From CAWDMW01 sp963803575 (GTDB lineage Bacteria; Pseudomonadota; Alphaproteobacteria; Rickettsiales; UBA998): a DNA stretch of 64,000 bases. Below, piece after piece: positions 1 to 8,662 of this stretch; positions within the stretch are counted from its first letter, which is position 1, and each line of letters opens with the position of its first letter. A model generated the notes under the pieces. The model was not told where the DNA came from. It made no database searches and worked only from the letters and a program-made list of their open reading frames with translations. The stretch covers positions 1 to 64,000 of the forward strand of contig CAWDMW010000001.1 in the NCBI GenBank assembly GCA_963803575.1, in the 5' to 3' direction. A program made the translations under genes and the position numbers.

Positions 1-1209
1 GAGCATTCATTGATTGGTGTCTATTTTATTGATCTGGATCATTTCAAAGATATTAACGATGCACATGGTCATAATATTGGAAATGCTTTACTGATTGATG
101 TGGCCGCACGCTTGCAATCCGTCATTAACGATGACAGCATACTTGCTCGCCTTTCCGGTAATACTTTTATCATCATTGATATTGCAGAAGATTTTGACGC
201 GTGTGCTGTGATGGCGGAAGAAATTATCAGTGCCATGAGCGTAAATACGCAAATAGGCACGATTGATCTCCACATATCTGCCAGTATTGGTGTATCAACC
301 TATCCTGAATGCTCTACTGATGCATCCAGCTTGTTGAATCAGGCAGAAATTGCACTACATCAGGCAAAGAAGCAAGGACGCGGTGGTTATCGCTTTTTCA
401 CGCAGGAACTTAATGCAGAAGCAACTCGCAGGATACATATCACCTCCGCCTTAAAAACGATGGTAAATGATGAGATGTTCTCGTTATTTTACCAACCAAA
501 GATCAACTTAGCAACGCGAAAAATTAGCGGCGTAGAAGCGTTGATTCGCTGGGATCATCCAGAATATGGCAGTATTCGACCAGACCAGTTTATCCCTTTA
601 GCAGAAGAAGCCGGATTGATCCAGAATGTGAGTGACTGGGTTGCCCATACTGCTTGCCTGCAACATAGTGATCCTGCTTTTGCTGCCTTGAACATGGCGA
701 TTAACATTTCTGCCCGGGAATTATGTTCACATCAGATCACCGATATGATTGCTCATGCTCTGGAAAATACACAGATGCCACCAGATAAGCTGGTGCTGGA
801 AATTACCGAAACGGCTATGCTGGCAGATACACAGAAAGCACTTGCAGTGATGCATGATCTTAAAACACTGGGTGTTCGTCTGGATATTGACGATTTTGGT
901 ATTGGCTATTCTTCTATTGATTATCTAAGACGCTATCCAGTGGATGCCCTCAAGATTGATCGCAGCTTTGTCACGCATATGCATCAGCGCAATGATGATG
1001 TGCGCGTAATTAAGCTGATTATTGATATTGCCCATGAGCTTGGTCTTGAGGTGATTGCAGAAGGGGTAGAACTCTATGAGCATTTGGCGATGCTGATGAA
1101 ACTTGGGTGTGACCACGCGCAAGGGTATTATTTTTCCAGACCCATTCCCTCCGATCAGTTTATTCAGTGGCAAGAGGCATTTATCTTTCCAGATTCATCT
1201 GTGCAGTAA
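1..1209 (+). CDS. GGDEF/EAL cyclic-di-GMP phosphodiesterase, 5' end outside window
   Basis: The reading frame is open from base 1, so the true start lies upstream and 402 residues are visible. The first part is a GGDEF-type fold with an FIDLDHFKDIND segment, but the active-site signature reads SGNTF (about bases 154-168) instead of GGDEF, so cyclase activity is unlikely. The C-terminal EAL domain looks intact: EALIRW (about 535-552), LEITETAML, the DIDDFGIGYSS loop and AEGVE. It should hydrolyse cyclic di-GMP at the membrane or in the cytoplasm. Any sensor domain is outside the window. It ends 17 nt before the longest xth frame. Family assignment is firm; direction of activity is inferred from the motifs. 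Confidence 0.93.
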   Translation, partial: EHSLIGVYFIDLDHFKDINDAHGHNIGNALLIDVAARLQSVINDDSILARLSGNTFIIIDIAEDFDACAVMAEEIISAMSVNTQIGTIDLHISASIGVSTYPECSTDASSLLNQAEIALHQAKKQGRGGYRFFTQELNAEATRRIHITSALKTMVNDEMFSLFYQPKINLATRKISGVEALIRWDHPEYGSIRPDQFIPLAEEAGLIQNVSDWVAHTACLQHSDPAFAALNMAINISARELCSHQITDMIAHALENTQMPPDKLVLEITETAMLADTQKALAVMHDLKTLGVRLDIDDFGIGYSSIDYLRRYPVDALKIDRSFVTHMHQRNDDVRVIKLIIDIAHELGLEVIAEGVELYEHLAMLMKLGCDHAQGYYFSRPIPSDQFIQWQEAFIFPDSSVQ

Positions 1210-1259
1210 TTACATAAGACTGGCATATGAAAGCAAGCTGTGGCATATCTTCAAAGACT

Positions 1260-2072
1260 ATGTCCACTGCTTCTTCACCTCGTTCTGTTTCAATTGTTAC
1301 ATGGAACCTAAATTCCATTCGCTCCCGCCTGACGCACTTGCTTGACTTTTTGCAACGTCATCAACCTGATATTGTTTTGTTGCAGGAGCTAAAAGCAGAA
1401 GAAACCAAATTCCCTTATATTGAAATAGAAGATATGGGGTATAATTGCGCCGTATCGGGTCAAAAAACCTATAACGGAGTAGCGATTTTAAGCAAATCCG
1501 TGCTGGATGATGTGGTAACTTTCCTATATGAAGATGATGAACAGGCGCGCTATATTGAGGCGACAACGAGCGTATCTGGTCAGGTTTTACGTATTGCTTC
1601 AGTATATGTTCCTAATGGGCAGGCGGTCGACTCTGACAAATTTATCTATAAACAAACCTTCATGCACCAGCTTGATTTGCATATGCAGCGCCTTCTCTCC
1701 TATGAAGAAATGACGATTATTGGTGGCGACTATAATATTGCTTATCTGCCTGATGATGTGTATCACCCCTCCAAACTGGATGGTAGTATATGCTACCACC
1801 CGTTAGAACGTGCAGCACTGCGAAACATCCTCTATAGGGGATACTATGATGCATACCGATGTCTGCACCCTGATGCGAAACATGCCTATAGCTGGTGGGA
1901 TTATCGTGGTGGAAAATATGATCGCGATGAAGGATATCGGATAGATCATTTGCTATTATCTGCTGAAGCAACTGACTGCTTACAACATTGTGAGATTATC
2001 CGTGAAGAACGCGCCAAAGAGAAACCGTCCGATCATGCTCCCGTGATGTGTACATTGAAGCTGGACTCTTAA
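1260..2072 (+). CDS. xth: Exodeoxyribonuclease III (AP endonuclease)
   Basis: Endonuclease/exonuclease/phosphatase-family enzyme that cuts DNA 5' of abasic sites and degrades duplex DNA 3' to 5' in base excision repair. Visible catalytic elements are TWNLNSIRSR near the N terminus, LLQELKAEE (metal-binding Glu), GGDYNIA, RIDHLLLS and the terminal SDHAPV. The frame extends upstream to an ATG at 1227, but those 11 residues are unlike the family. The ATG at 1260 (MSTASSP) gives 270 residues, a normal length, and is preferred. No strong ribosome binding site decides between the two. It is separated from serS by about 130 bp. Confidence 0.92.
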   Translation: MSTASSPRSVSIVTWNLNSIRSRLTHLLDFLQRHQPDIVLLQELKAEETKFPYIEIEDMGYNCAVSGQKTYNGVAILSKSVLDDVVTFLYEDDEQARYIEATTSVSGQVLRIASVYVPNGQAVDSDKFIYKQTFMHQLDLHMQRLLSYEEMTIIGGDYNIAYLPDDVYHPSKLDGSICYHPLERAALRNILYRGYYDAYRCLHPDAKHAYSWWDYRGGKYDRDEGYRIDHLLLSAEATDCLQHCEIIREERAKEKPSDHAPVMCTLKLDS

Positions 2073-2202
2073 GGTATATGGTACGTTAGACAAAACGGTA
2101 GGAATCTTTTTATGTCTAGTGACAGCTAAACTGCCATATTTGCTTGCGCCATTTGTGATGATAATGGTAGCTGTAACGTTCATTGATGACAGGTAATCCA
2201 CT

Positions 2203-3486
2203 ATGCATGATATAAAACAGATTCGGGAAAATCCTCAGGCGTTTGACGCTGCCATGCAACGTCGTGGTCTGGGCGCGCAATCAGCTGCTATTTTAGAGCT
2301 GGATGCGCAATATCGTGCGTTGGTTACGCAACAAGGTGAATTGCAACAGCAACGCAACGTGTTAGCCAAAGACATTGGCCGCAAAAAGAAAGCCGGAGAT
2401 AACGCAGATGCGTTAATGGAAGAATCCAGAGCGATTAATGAGCAGATCAAAGCACTGGATGATACCATTGCCGATCAGCACAAAATGCAGACATTGCTGG
2501 CATCCTTACCAAACATACTGGCTGATGACGTGCCGGATGGCGGGAGTGAAGCAGATAATAGCGAGCGACATCGCTATGGCCAGCCTCCTGCGTTTGATTT
2601 TACGCCCAAGCCTCATTATGAACTGGGTGAAGCGTTAGAGATGATGGATTTTGAAATAGCCGCGCAACTCTCTGGCTCGCGTTTCGTGATATTGCGCCAT
2701 TACCTTGCGAAAATGGAGCGGGCGTTAGCCTCTCTGATGCTAGATATTCATAGTCAGGAATTTGGCTATGTTGAAACATTACCGCCTTTCATGGTGCGTG
2801 ATAATGCGATGTATGGAACGGGTCAGTTACCCAAATTTGCACAGGATAGTTTCTGCACTACCGACGGGTACTGGCTGATCCCTACTGCAGAAGTCCCTCT
2901 AACGAATCAGGTCGCGGATAAGGTGCTTACAGAAGATATGCTGCCCCTGCGTTATTGTGCTTACACACCGTGTTTTCGTTCAGAAGCTGGGTCTGCCGGA
3001 AAAGATACACGCGGGCTTATTCGCCAGCATCAGTTTAGCAAAGTCGAACTGGTCAGCATTACCACTCCGGACGCATCGCTAGAAGAGCATGAACGCCTGT
3101 TGAGCGCAGCAGAGCGGATATTGCAAGTGCTAGAGTTACATTATCGCGTGATGACACTATGTAGTGGGGATACCGGGTTTGGCGCTCAAAAAACCTACGA
3201 TATTGAAGTATGGTTGCCGGGTCAAGATGCCTTTCGTGAGATTTCCAGTTGTTCCAACATGGGAGCATTTCAGGCAAGACGAATGCAGGCGCGTTATCGC
3301 CCTAAAGAGAGCAAAAAACCGGAAGCCGTCCATACACTTAACGGTTCTGGTTTAGCTATTGGTCGTACCATTGTCGCTATTTTGGAACAATATCAACAGG
3401 CAGATGGTAGCATTATAGTGCCAGCCGCCCTCATCCCTTATATGGGCGGTGTTAGTGTCATCGAACCCGCGCAAAAGGCCTTATGA
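2203..3486 (+). CDS. serS: Seryl-tRNA synthetase
   Basis: Class II aminoacyl-tRNA synthetase that charges tRNA-Ser, 427 residues, a normal length. The N-terminal third is the tRNA-binding helical arm, a long coiled coil rich in Gln, Lys and Glu (about residues 30-105). Motif 2 is seen as CFRSEAGSAGKDTRGLIRQH and motif 3 as NGSGLAIGRTIVAILEQ. The stop codon overlaps the start of surE in an ATGA arrangement (3483-3486), which indicates translational coupling in a serS-surE-pcm transcript, an order common in alphaproteobacteria. Confidence 0.97.
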   Translation: MHDIKQIRENPQAFDAAMQRRGLGAQSAAILELDAQYRALVTQQGELQQQRNVLAKDIGRKKKAGDNADALMEESRAINEQIKALDDTIADQHKMQTLLASLPNILADDVPDGGSEADNSERHRYGQPPAFDFTPKPHYELGEALEMMDFEIAAQLSGSRFVILRHYLAKMERALASLMLDIHSQEFGYVETLPPFMVRDNAMYGTGQLPKFAQDSFCTTDGYWLIPTAEVPLTNQVADKVLTEDMLPLRYCAYTPCFRSEAGSAGKDTRGLIRQHQFSKVELVSITTPDASLEEHERLLSAAERILQVLELHYRVMTLCSGDTGFGAQKTYDIEVWLPGQDAFREISSCSNMGAFQARRMQARYRPKESKKPEAVHTLNGSGLAIGRTIVAILEQYQQADGSIIVPAALIPYMGGVSVIEPAQKAL

Positions 3487-4301
3487 TGCAGCAATTTTCG
3501 ATTCCTACCGACCTTAAAGATGCACGCATTCTGGTGACAAATGATGATGGTATTCATGCAGCAGGGATACATATATTGGCACAAGCCATGCGTTGCTTTA
3601 GTGATGATGTATGGGTGGTAGCGCCTGAGACTGAACAAAGCGGCGCGGGCCATTCTTTAACGTTACATCAGCCACTCAGATCACGTGAGGTAGCACATCA
3701 GCAATTTGCTGTTAGCGGTACTCCGACTGACTGCGTGCTGCTGGGAATCCGTGATATACTGCCTCAGGATAAGCCACCTGCTTTGGTGGTGTCCGGCGTT
3801 AATCATGGTGACAATATGGCAGAGCATGTGACGTATTCCGGCACAATTGCTGCCGCTATGGAGGGTACGTTAATGGATATTCCCTCGCTTGCCTTTTCCC
3901 GCGCTATCTGTACAGATCAACCCTTGCAATGGGAGACAGCAACGCAGGCAATTAAGCAGGTCATCACGCATTTGGTGGGGTATAGCTGGATGAAAGACGT
4001 GTTATTATCTGTCAATATTCCAGATTGCACACCAGAGGAGCTTGAAAGCATCAAACCTGCGATTCAGGGAAGACGTTACGGGAATGATTCTGTGGATGCC
4101 CGCATTGACCCAAGAGGACGTCACTATTACTGGATTGGTAGCCGTGACTATGATCCACTGGTGCATAAATCAGACACTGATTGTGCATTATTGCAGCAAA
4201 ACCATATTACTGTCACTCCGGTGTCACTCAACCTGACACATCATGCTACACTAAATGAGATGCACACCCATCTGATTCGTAGCAATGATGCAGCAGCCTG
4301 A
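3483..4301 (+). CDS. surE: 5'/3'-nucleotidase SurE
   Basis: Metal-dependent nucleoside monophosphate phosphatase of the survival protein SurE family, 272 residues. Metal ligands are visible in LVTNDDGIHAAGI at the N terminus and in VSGVNHGDNMAEHVTYSGT in the middle, followed by the family's GTIAAAMEG. TDCVLLGI is also typical. It starts on an ATG that overlaps the serS stop. A second ATG lies one codon later and cannot be excluded. Its 3' end overlaps pcm by 17 nt. The surE-pcm pairing is a classic stationary-phase arrangement. Confidence 0.96.
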   Translation: MMQQFSIPTDLKDARILVTNDDGIHAAGIHILAQAMRCFSDDVWVVAPETEQSGAGHSLTLHQPLRSREVAHQQFAVSGTPTDCVLLGIRDILPQDKPPALVVSGVNHGDNMAEHVTYSGTIAAAMEGTLMDIPSLAFSRAICTDQPLQWETATQAIKQVITHLVGYSWMKDVLLSVNIPDCTPEELESIKPAIQGRRYGNDSVDARIDPRGRHYYWIGSRDYDPLVHKSDTDCALLQQNHITVTPVSLNLTHHATLNEMHTHLIRSNDAAA

Positions 4302-4956
4302 TTTATTTTCTTTTTCCCATACGCCTCTTCATCTTGGTGGTAAAATACGGTTAGTGATGGAACTACGCCGCAGAGGTGCTATCATGCACCCTATCCTGGA
4401 CGCTATTGAAGCTGTGCCGCGTGAACAATTTGTAGAGCCTTCATGCTATGATGAAGCGTATGATGACCTCTCATTACCGATTGGATACGGTCAGAGCAGC
4501 CCATCACCCTACGTGATTGCTGACATGCTGGCTGCACTGGACATAGGAAACACGCATACCGCGTTGCATATTGGCACAGGTTCAGGATACCTTAGCGCTA
4601 TACTTGCACAGCTTGCTCGTCGTGTGTATACGCTGGAGCACCATGCCCCATTACACCGCCGAGCCATAGCACAATTGGAAACTCTCTCACTGCATAACGT
4701 GACAGCATTATGCAAAAATGCACTGAATGGCTGGGAAACTACCGCACCATATGACCGTATTATTACCACATGTGCCGTATCCTCTGTACCCACATGCTGG
4801 CTGGAACAACTAAAGCCAGATGGTATTGCCATTGTGCCGGTAGGTAATATGAATAATCAGAAAATCATGAAAATTACCCGTGATAAGCATCGCTTTCATA
4901 GCAGTGTATGTGGTGAAAGTACGTTTGACCAATTCATGGATACGAATACAGTATGA
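4285..4956 (+). CDS. pcm: Protein-L-isoaspartate O-methyltransferase
   Basis: S-adenosylmethionine-dependent repair methyltransferase that acts on isoaspartyl residues in aged proteins. The 223 residues carry the family's IGYGQSSPSPYVIADM segment and the SAM-binding HIGTGSGYLSAILAQL motif, followed by YTLEH. The start overlaps the end of surE (ATGATG at 4285, either Met possible), so translation is probably coupled. The C-terminal end is short and slightly divergent, but the methyltransferase core is complete. Confidence 0.92.
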   Translation: MMQQPDLFSFSHTPLHLGGKIRLVMELRRRGAIMHPILDAIEAVPREQFVEPSCYDEAYDDLSLPIGYGQSSPSPYVIADMLAALDIGNTHTALHIGTGSGYLSAILAQLARRVYTLEHHAPLHRRAIAQLETLSLHNVTALCKNALNGWETTAPYDRIITTCAVSSVPTCWLEQLKPDGIAIVPVGNMNNQKIMKITRDKHRFHSSVCGESTFDQFMDTNTV

Positions 4957-5078
4957 CAGCAATACACGGTTTTTTGCTTCCGTTTATTAGGACTTTTAGC
5001 ATATAATGGTAGGTTGCAGAGACGGGCATAGGGGAAACACCGGATGACCATCACATATAACGCAAACAGCTTTTTAAG

Positions 5079-5648
5079 ATGACAAAGAATACATACGACT
5101 TAACCACGGATGCATTAGAGGAAGCAGGGGTTTCTACAGGCTCTGCGCATAAGCTGGCCCATGCATTAGCTACACAGGACATAGCACTGGAAACACGCAT
5201 TGATGCCAAGTTTGAGAAATCCATAACAACAACCAATACACAATTTGATAAGGTTGGTGAACGATTTGATAAGGTCGATGAACAGTTCGATAAAATTAGC
5301 GAAAAATTCAGCGAAATAGAAGAGCAGTTCAATAAAGTTGAAGAGCAATTCAGCAAGATAGATGAACGATTCAGCAAAGTCGATCAACGTTTTGACAAAA
5401 TGGATGAGCGATTTGATAAAATGGATTCGCGATTTGACAAAATGGATTCGCGTTTCGAAGAAGCGGAGAAACGAAACGCTGCAAGGTTTGATGTGTTCAT
5501 GGCAGAGATGAAGTCTATGCGTGAGGACGTTACAGACCTAAAGATCAACGCCAGCAAAGTTGATGGAAAAATGCAGATTCTTGTGCCAGTGGTGCTGGGA
5601 ACGCTGGCAATCGTTATTACTATCGCCATCTCGCTACTTGCAAAATAA
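5079..5648 (+). CDS. Heptad-repeat coiled-coil protein with C-terminal membrane anchor
   Basis: 189 residues. After an N-terminal region with DALEEAGVSTGSAHKLAHAL comes a run of about ten 7-residue repeats of the form FDKVDER, FSKIDER or FDKMDSR (about residues 50-127, bases 5240-5463). A single hydrophobic segment (ILVPVVLGTLAIVITIAISLL) ends the protein. The heptads predict a long, probably oligomeric, coiled-coil stalk held to the membrane by the C terminus. It resembles the DUF1640/CCDC90-like class of bacterial coiled-coil proteins, but repeats of this kind also occur in phage tail and adhesin stalks, so function is unknown. A TATAAT hexamer sits at 5002-5007. It converges with the terminase gene. 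Confidence 0.8.
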   Translation: MTKNTYDLTTDALEEAGVSTGSAHKLAHALATQDIALETRIDAKFEKSITTTNTQFDKVGERFDKVDEQFDKISEKFSEIEEQFNKVEEQFSKIDERFSKVDQRFDKMDERFDKMDSRFDKMDSRFEEAEKRNAARFDVFMAEMKSMREDVTDLKINASKVDGKMQILVPVVLGTLAIVITIAISLLAK

Positions 5649-5753
5649 CGTTAGTCCTTATTGCTGTTACCATAAACTTATTCTTATAATTTAGTACAGT
5701 GCTTTCACCTGCTCACCCAAATAGCAACTTCTCCAGCTGTTACATGTGGGCTT

Positions 5754-7181
5754 TTATAAAGATCGGATAAGATACCGCTCACGCGAGCGTTGCTCTTTCA
5801 ACCATAGCAATGCCTGCGACAATGCATCGACCTGATCGTCATGTTTTCCATGAGGGAAGCCAAGTAACTCTACATAAAACTTGTCCCACCAGCTGGCATA
5901 AGCTGGAAAACGCAATTGTCCTGTTTCTAACATTGGAGTGATACGTGATACACGGCTAACTTTATCCTGACGAGGTATGATTCCTTTGAGCGGCAAGGCA
6001 CCATTATCCAGCCGAATATCCTGAAGCAATGACTGCCCGCTGGCTTTATCCTCAATTAACACAATATCTGGCTGATACTGATCGTAAAGGCCTAATATTG
6101 CGCGTTTCAGGTTTGGATAAGCCAGCCGGTCAGTAAAGCAGTCCAGTAAATAATAATACCCCTCTAGCACACCAATGGTGACACATGCGCTTAAGTCATG
6201 GTGCTGACCTGTTTTAATCGCTGTATCCCAGCTTTGCACGATTGTGTCGAATGTTGTTGGCCAGGGCAGATGATCGTCCGGTATTAACCAGGATGCCTGT
6301 ATCATATGGCCTGTTTGACTGAATGGTTGCTGCATATATTGCGCGGCGTAAGCCATGCTTCCTACATCCTGCTGTATCTGTTTTAGCACCTGATCTGGCT
6401 CACGACTAGCCTGCAACACGTCTCCTGCTTGCATGGTGCGCTGGAAATTACCGTATGAAAACGCTACAGATGTTGCGACTTGTGCAGGTAAACATAAATG
6501 CTCCCACCCGCCTTTGCGAAGTAAATATCCGCTTAAATCATCTTCATGCAAACGCTGCATCACCACCAATATGCGCCCTGTTTGTTTATCATTTAACCGT
6601 GACGATAATGTATGGTCAAACCACTGATTCGCCCTATTACGCCATGTTTCAGACATCGCTTGTGACGGGCTGATTGGATCATCCAGAATGATGATATCTC
6701 CCCCCTCTCCCGTTAGCGTCCCCCCAACAGAAGTTGCTAAGCGAAACCCGTGTTGCGTGGTCACACATTTGTGCTTCTCATTTTGTCCTGACATTAATTG
6801 TGTAGCAGGGAAAGCGGAACGGTACCACGGGCTTGCCATGATGGATCGTGTATCCATCGCGTGTTTCAGACTGATACCTGAAGCATAGCTGGCAGTAATG
6901 ATACGGGTTTCAGGCTGATGCCCCAACAGATAAGCACTCCAGCCAACCGTTATGGAGACAGACTTGAGCGATCGGGGTGGCATATTGATAATTAGCCGTT
7001 GCAATGTCCCTTCCTGCATTGCGGATAAATATTCAGCAATAGCATCCAGATGCCAGTTATTGATGTAGGACTGACCCGGATTTAATGTATGAAATACTTT
7101 CGTTAGGTAAGATGGATAATGTGTACGTAATGCCTGAAGATAGGTACGTTGAAGAGTAGTTGCGGGGATGACGTGATTCAC
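5754..7181 (-). CDS. Orphan phage-type terminase large subunit
   Basis: 475-residue TerL-like packaging motor. The ATPase half has a Walker A-type MPPRSLKS (residues 67-74) and Walker B DIIILDDP (162-169). The C-terminal RNase H-like nuclease keeps its acidic residues in QSWDTA, LIEDKASG and KHDDQVDALSQAL. Both catalytic halves therefore look intact. The start is a GTG at 7181; no better ATG is in frame. There is no portal, capsid, small terminase, integrase or tail gene nearby. The neighbours are a coiled-coil gene and cysS. It may be a prophage relic kept intact, or part of a dispersed gene-transfer-agent-like system; context does not decide. Confidence 0.9.
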   Translation of the reverse strand: MNHVIPATTLQRTYLQALRTHYPSYLTKVFHTLNPGQSYINNWHLDAIAEYLSAMQEGTLQRLIINMPPRSLKSVSITVGWSAYLLGHQPETRIITASYASGISLKHAMDTRSIMASPWYRSAFPATQLMSGQNEKHKCVTTQHGFRLATSVGGTLTGEGGDIIILDDPISPSQAMSETWRNRANQWFDHTLSSRLNDKQTGRILVVMQRLHEDDLSGYLLRKGGWEHLCLPAQVATSVAFSYGNFQRTMQAGDVLQASREPDQVLKQIQQDVGSMAYAAQYMQQPFSQTGHMIQASWLIPDDHLPWPTTFDTIVQSWDTAIKTGQHHDLSACVTIGVLEGYYYLLDCFTDRLAYPNLKRAILGLYDQYQPDIVLIEDKASGQSLLQDIRLDNGALPLKGIIPRQDKVSRVSRITPMLETGQLRFPAYASWWDKFYVELLGFPHGKHDDQVDALSQALLWLKEQRSRERYLIRSL

Positions 7182-7205
7182 CCATGCGAAAATAAAGGGT
7201 ATAAT
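7177..7205 (+). promoter_or_regulatory. Putative sigma-70-type promoter for cysS
   Basis: TTCACC at 7177-7182 and a perfect TATAAT at 7200-7205 are separated by 17 nt. Transcription would start near 7212 and read into cysS. The -35 element overlaps the GTG start of the divergent terminase gene. Confidence 0.5.
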
Positions 7206-7280
7206 CAGCCACCGGAAGTCTGTATGTTTAAAGATAAGCTGATGACATTAATCCATACCATACCCTATATGCTGTTACCT

Positions 7281-8651
7281 ATGACACACGACTCTTCACC
7301 TCAATTACAGCTCTATAATTCACTGACGCGTCAGAAAGAGCCGCTGCATCCTGAAAAAGATGGGGTTGGCATGTATGTGTGTGGGCCTACGGTTTATTCG
7401 CGGCCACATATTGGAAATGCTCGGTCTGTCGTCATTTACGATGTGTTATTTCGTGTACTGAAACATCTTTACAGAGAAAAAACAGTCACATATGTGCGAA
7501 ACATTACGGATGTAGATGATAAGATTAATGCGGCTGCAATGACTCGCGGCATTTCAATTGGCACTCTAACGCAGGAAGTGACAGATCAGTTTCATGAGGA
7601 TGTCAACGCGCTACATTGCTTATCTCCTACGGTTGAACCTAAAGCTACAGAGCATATTAGCCAAATTATTGCGATGGTTAGCCGGCTGGTTGAAGGGGGC
7701 TATGCTTACGTTGCAGGTGGCCATGTCTTATTTGATGTTACATCTCCATCACCTGAGCAAAGCATATGGCAATATGGTATGTTGTCTGGTCGCAAGATTG
7801 AAGATCAGGAAGCTGGCGCGCGTGTGGCGGTAGAGTCGTATAAGCGTCACGCAGGTGATTTTGTATTATGGAAACCGACTGATGCGGAAGATGATGTCTC
7901 CAGTACATTTGATAGCCCATGGGGTGCTGGCCGTCCGGGATGGCATATTGAATGTTCTGCCATGTCTACGCATTATCTGGGTGAGACGTTTGACATTCAT
8001 GGTGGTGGAGCGGACTTAAAATTTCCTCACCATGAAAATGAGATAGCGCAATCTTGCTGTGCAAATGTTGGGTCTGATTATGCAAAATTATGGATGCATA
8101 ACGGATTCCTTACGGTGGACGGCACAAAAATGTCAAAATCGCTTGGCAATATTGTGACAGTACGTAATCTGCTTGACGATGGACTGAAAGGGGAAGTGAT
8201 CCGCTTCGCGTTACTTAGCACACATTACGGCAAACCCCTAGACTGGACAGATAAGTTAATGACCGATGCAGCAAAGCAGCTGGAAAAATTGTATCGGCGT
8301 ATTAGCAGCACCCAGCAACAACCGTATATACCAGCTGATTTTATCCAAGTATTGTCCGACGATATGAACGTACCCGCAGCTATTGCGTGGTTACATCAGG
8401 CAGATAACCAGTATTTACAGGCATGTGGAGCATTGCTAGGCTTATTACAGGATGAAGCACAGCACTGGCAGCCACACATACGTCAGGATAGTACATTGAG
8501 CGATGAAGACATTAATAATATGGTGCAGTTAAGAACACAGGCAAAGCAAGCTAAAGACTGGGCAGAGGCAGACAGGTTACGGGATACACTACACGATGCA
8601 GGTGTTACGTTAGTTGATAAATCTGGTGGTGTTACGGAATGGCATCGCTAA
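7281..8651 (+). CDS. cysS: Cysteinyl-tRNA synthetase
   Basis: Class I synthetase that charges tRNA-Cys. The HIGH signature is in the PTVYSRPHIGNARSVVIYDV region and the KMSKS loop is TKMSKSLGN. Zinc ligands are at MYVCGPTVY, HIECSAMS and HHENE. The ATG at 7281 (MTHDSSPQ) gives 456 residues, matching the family. An in-frame ATG at 7224 has a better ribosome binding site (GGAAG at 7214-7218) and would add 19 residues, and an open frame reaches 7149. The start is therefore uncertain. It converges with argJ, with 11 nt between the genes. Confidence 0.95.
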   Translation: MTHDSSPQLQLYNSLTRQKEPLHPEKDGVGMYVCGPTVYSRPHIGNARSVVIYDVLFRVLKHLYREKTVTYVRNITDVDDKINAAAMTRGISIGTLTQEVTDQFHEDVNALHCLSPTVEPKATEHISQIIAMVSRLVEGGYAYVAGGHVLFDVTSPSPEQSIWQYGMLSGRKIEDQEAGARVAVESYKRHAGDFVLWKPTDAEDDVSSTFDSPWGAGRPGWHIECSAMSTHYLGETFDIHGGGADLKFPHHENEIAQSCCANVGSDYAKLWMHNGFLTVDGTKMSKSLGNIVTVRNLLDDGLKGEVIRFALLSTHYGKPLDWTDKLMTDAAKQLEKLYRRISSTQQQPYIPADFIQVLSDDMNVPAAIAWLHQADNQYLQACGALLGLLQDEAQHWQPHIRQDSTLSDEDINNMVQLRTQAKQAKDWAEADRLRDTLHDAGVTLVDKSGGVTEWHR

Positions 8652-8662
8652 ATATCCGATGT

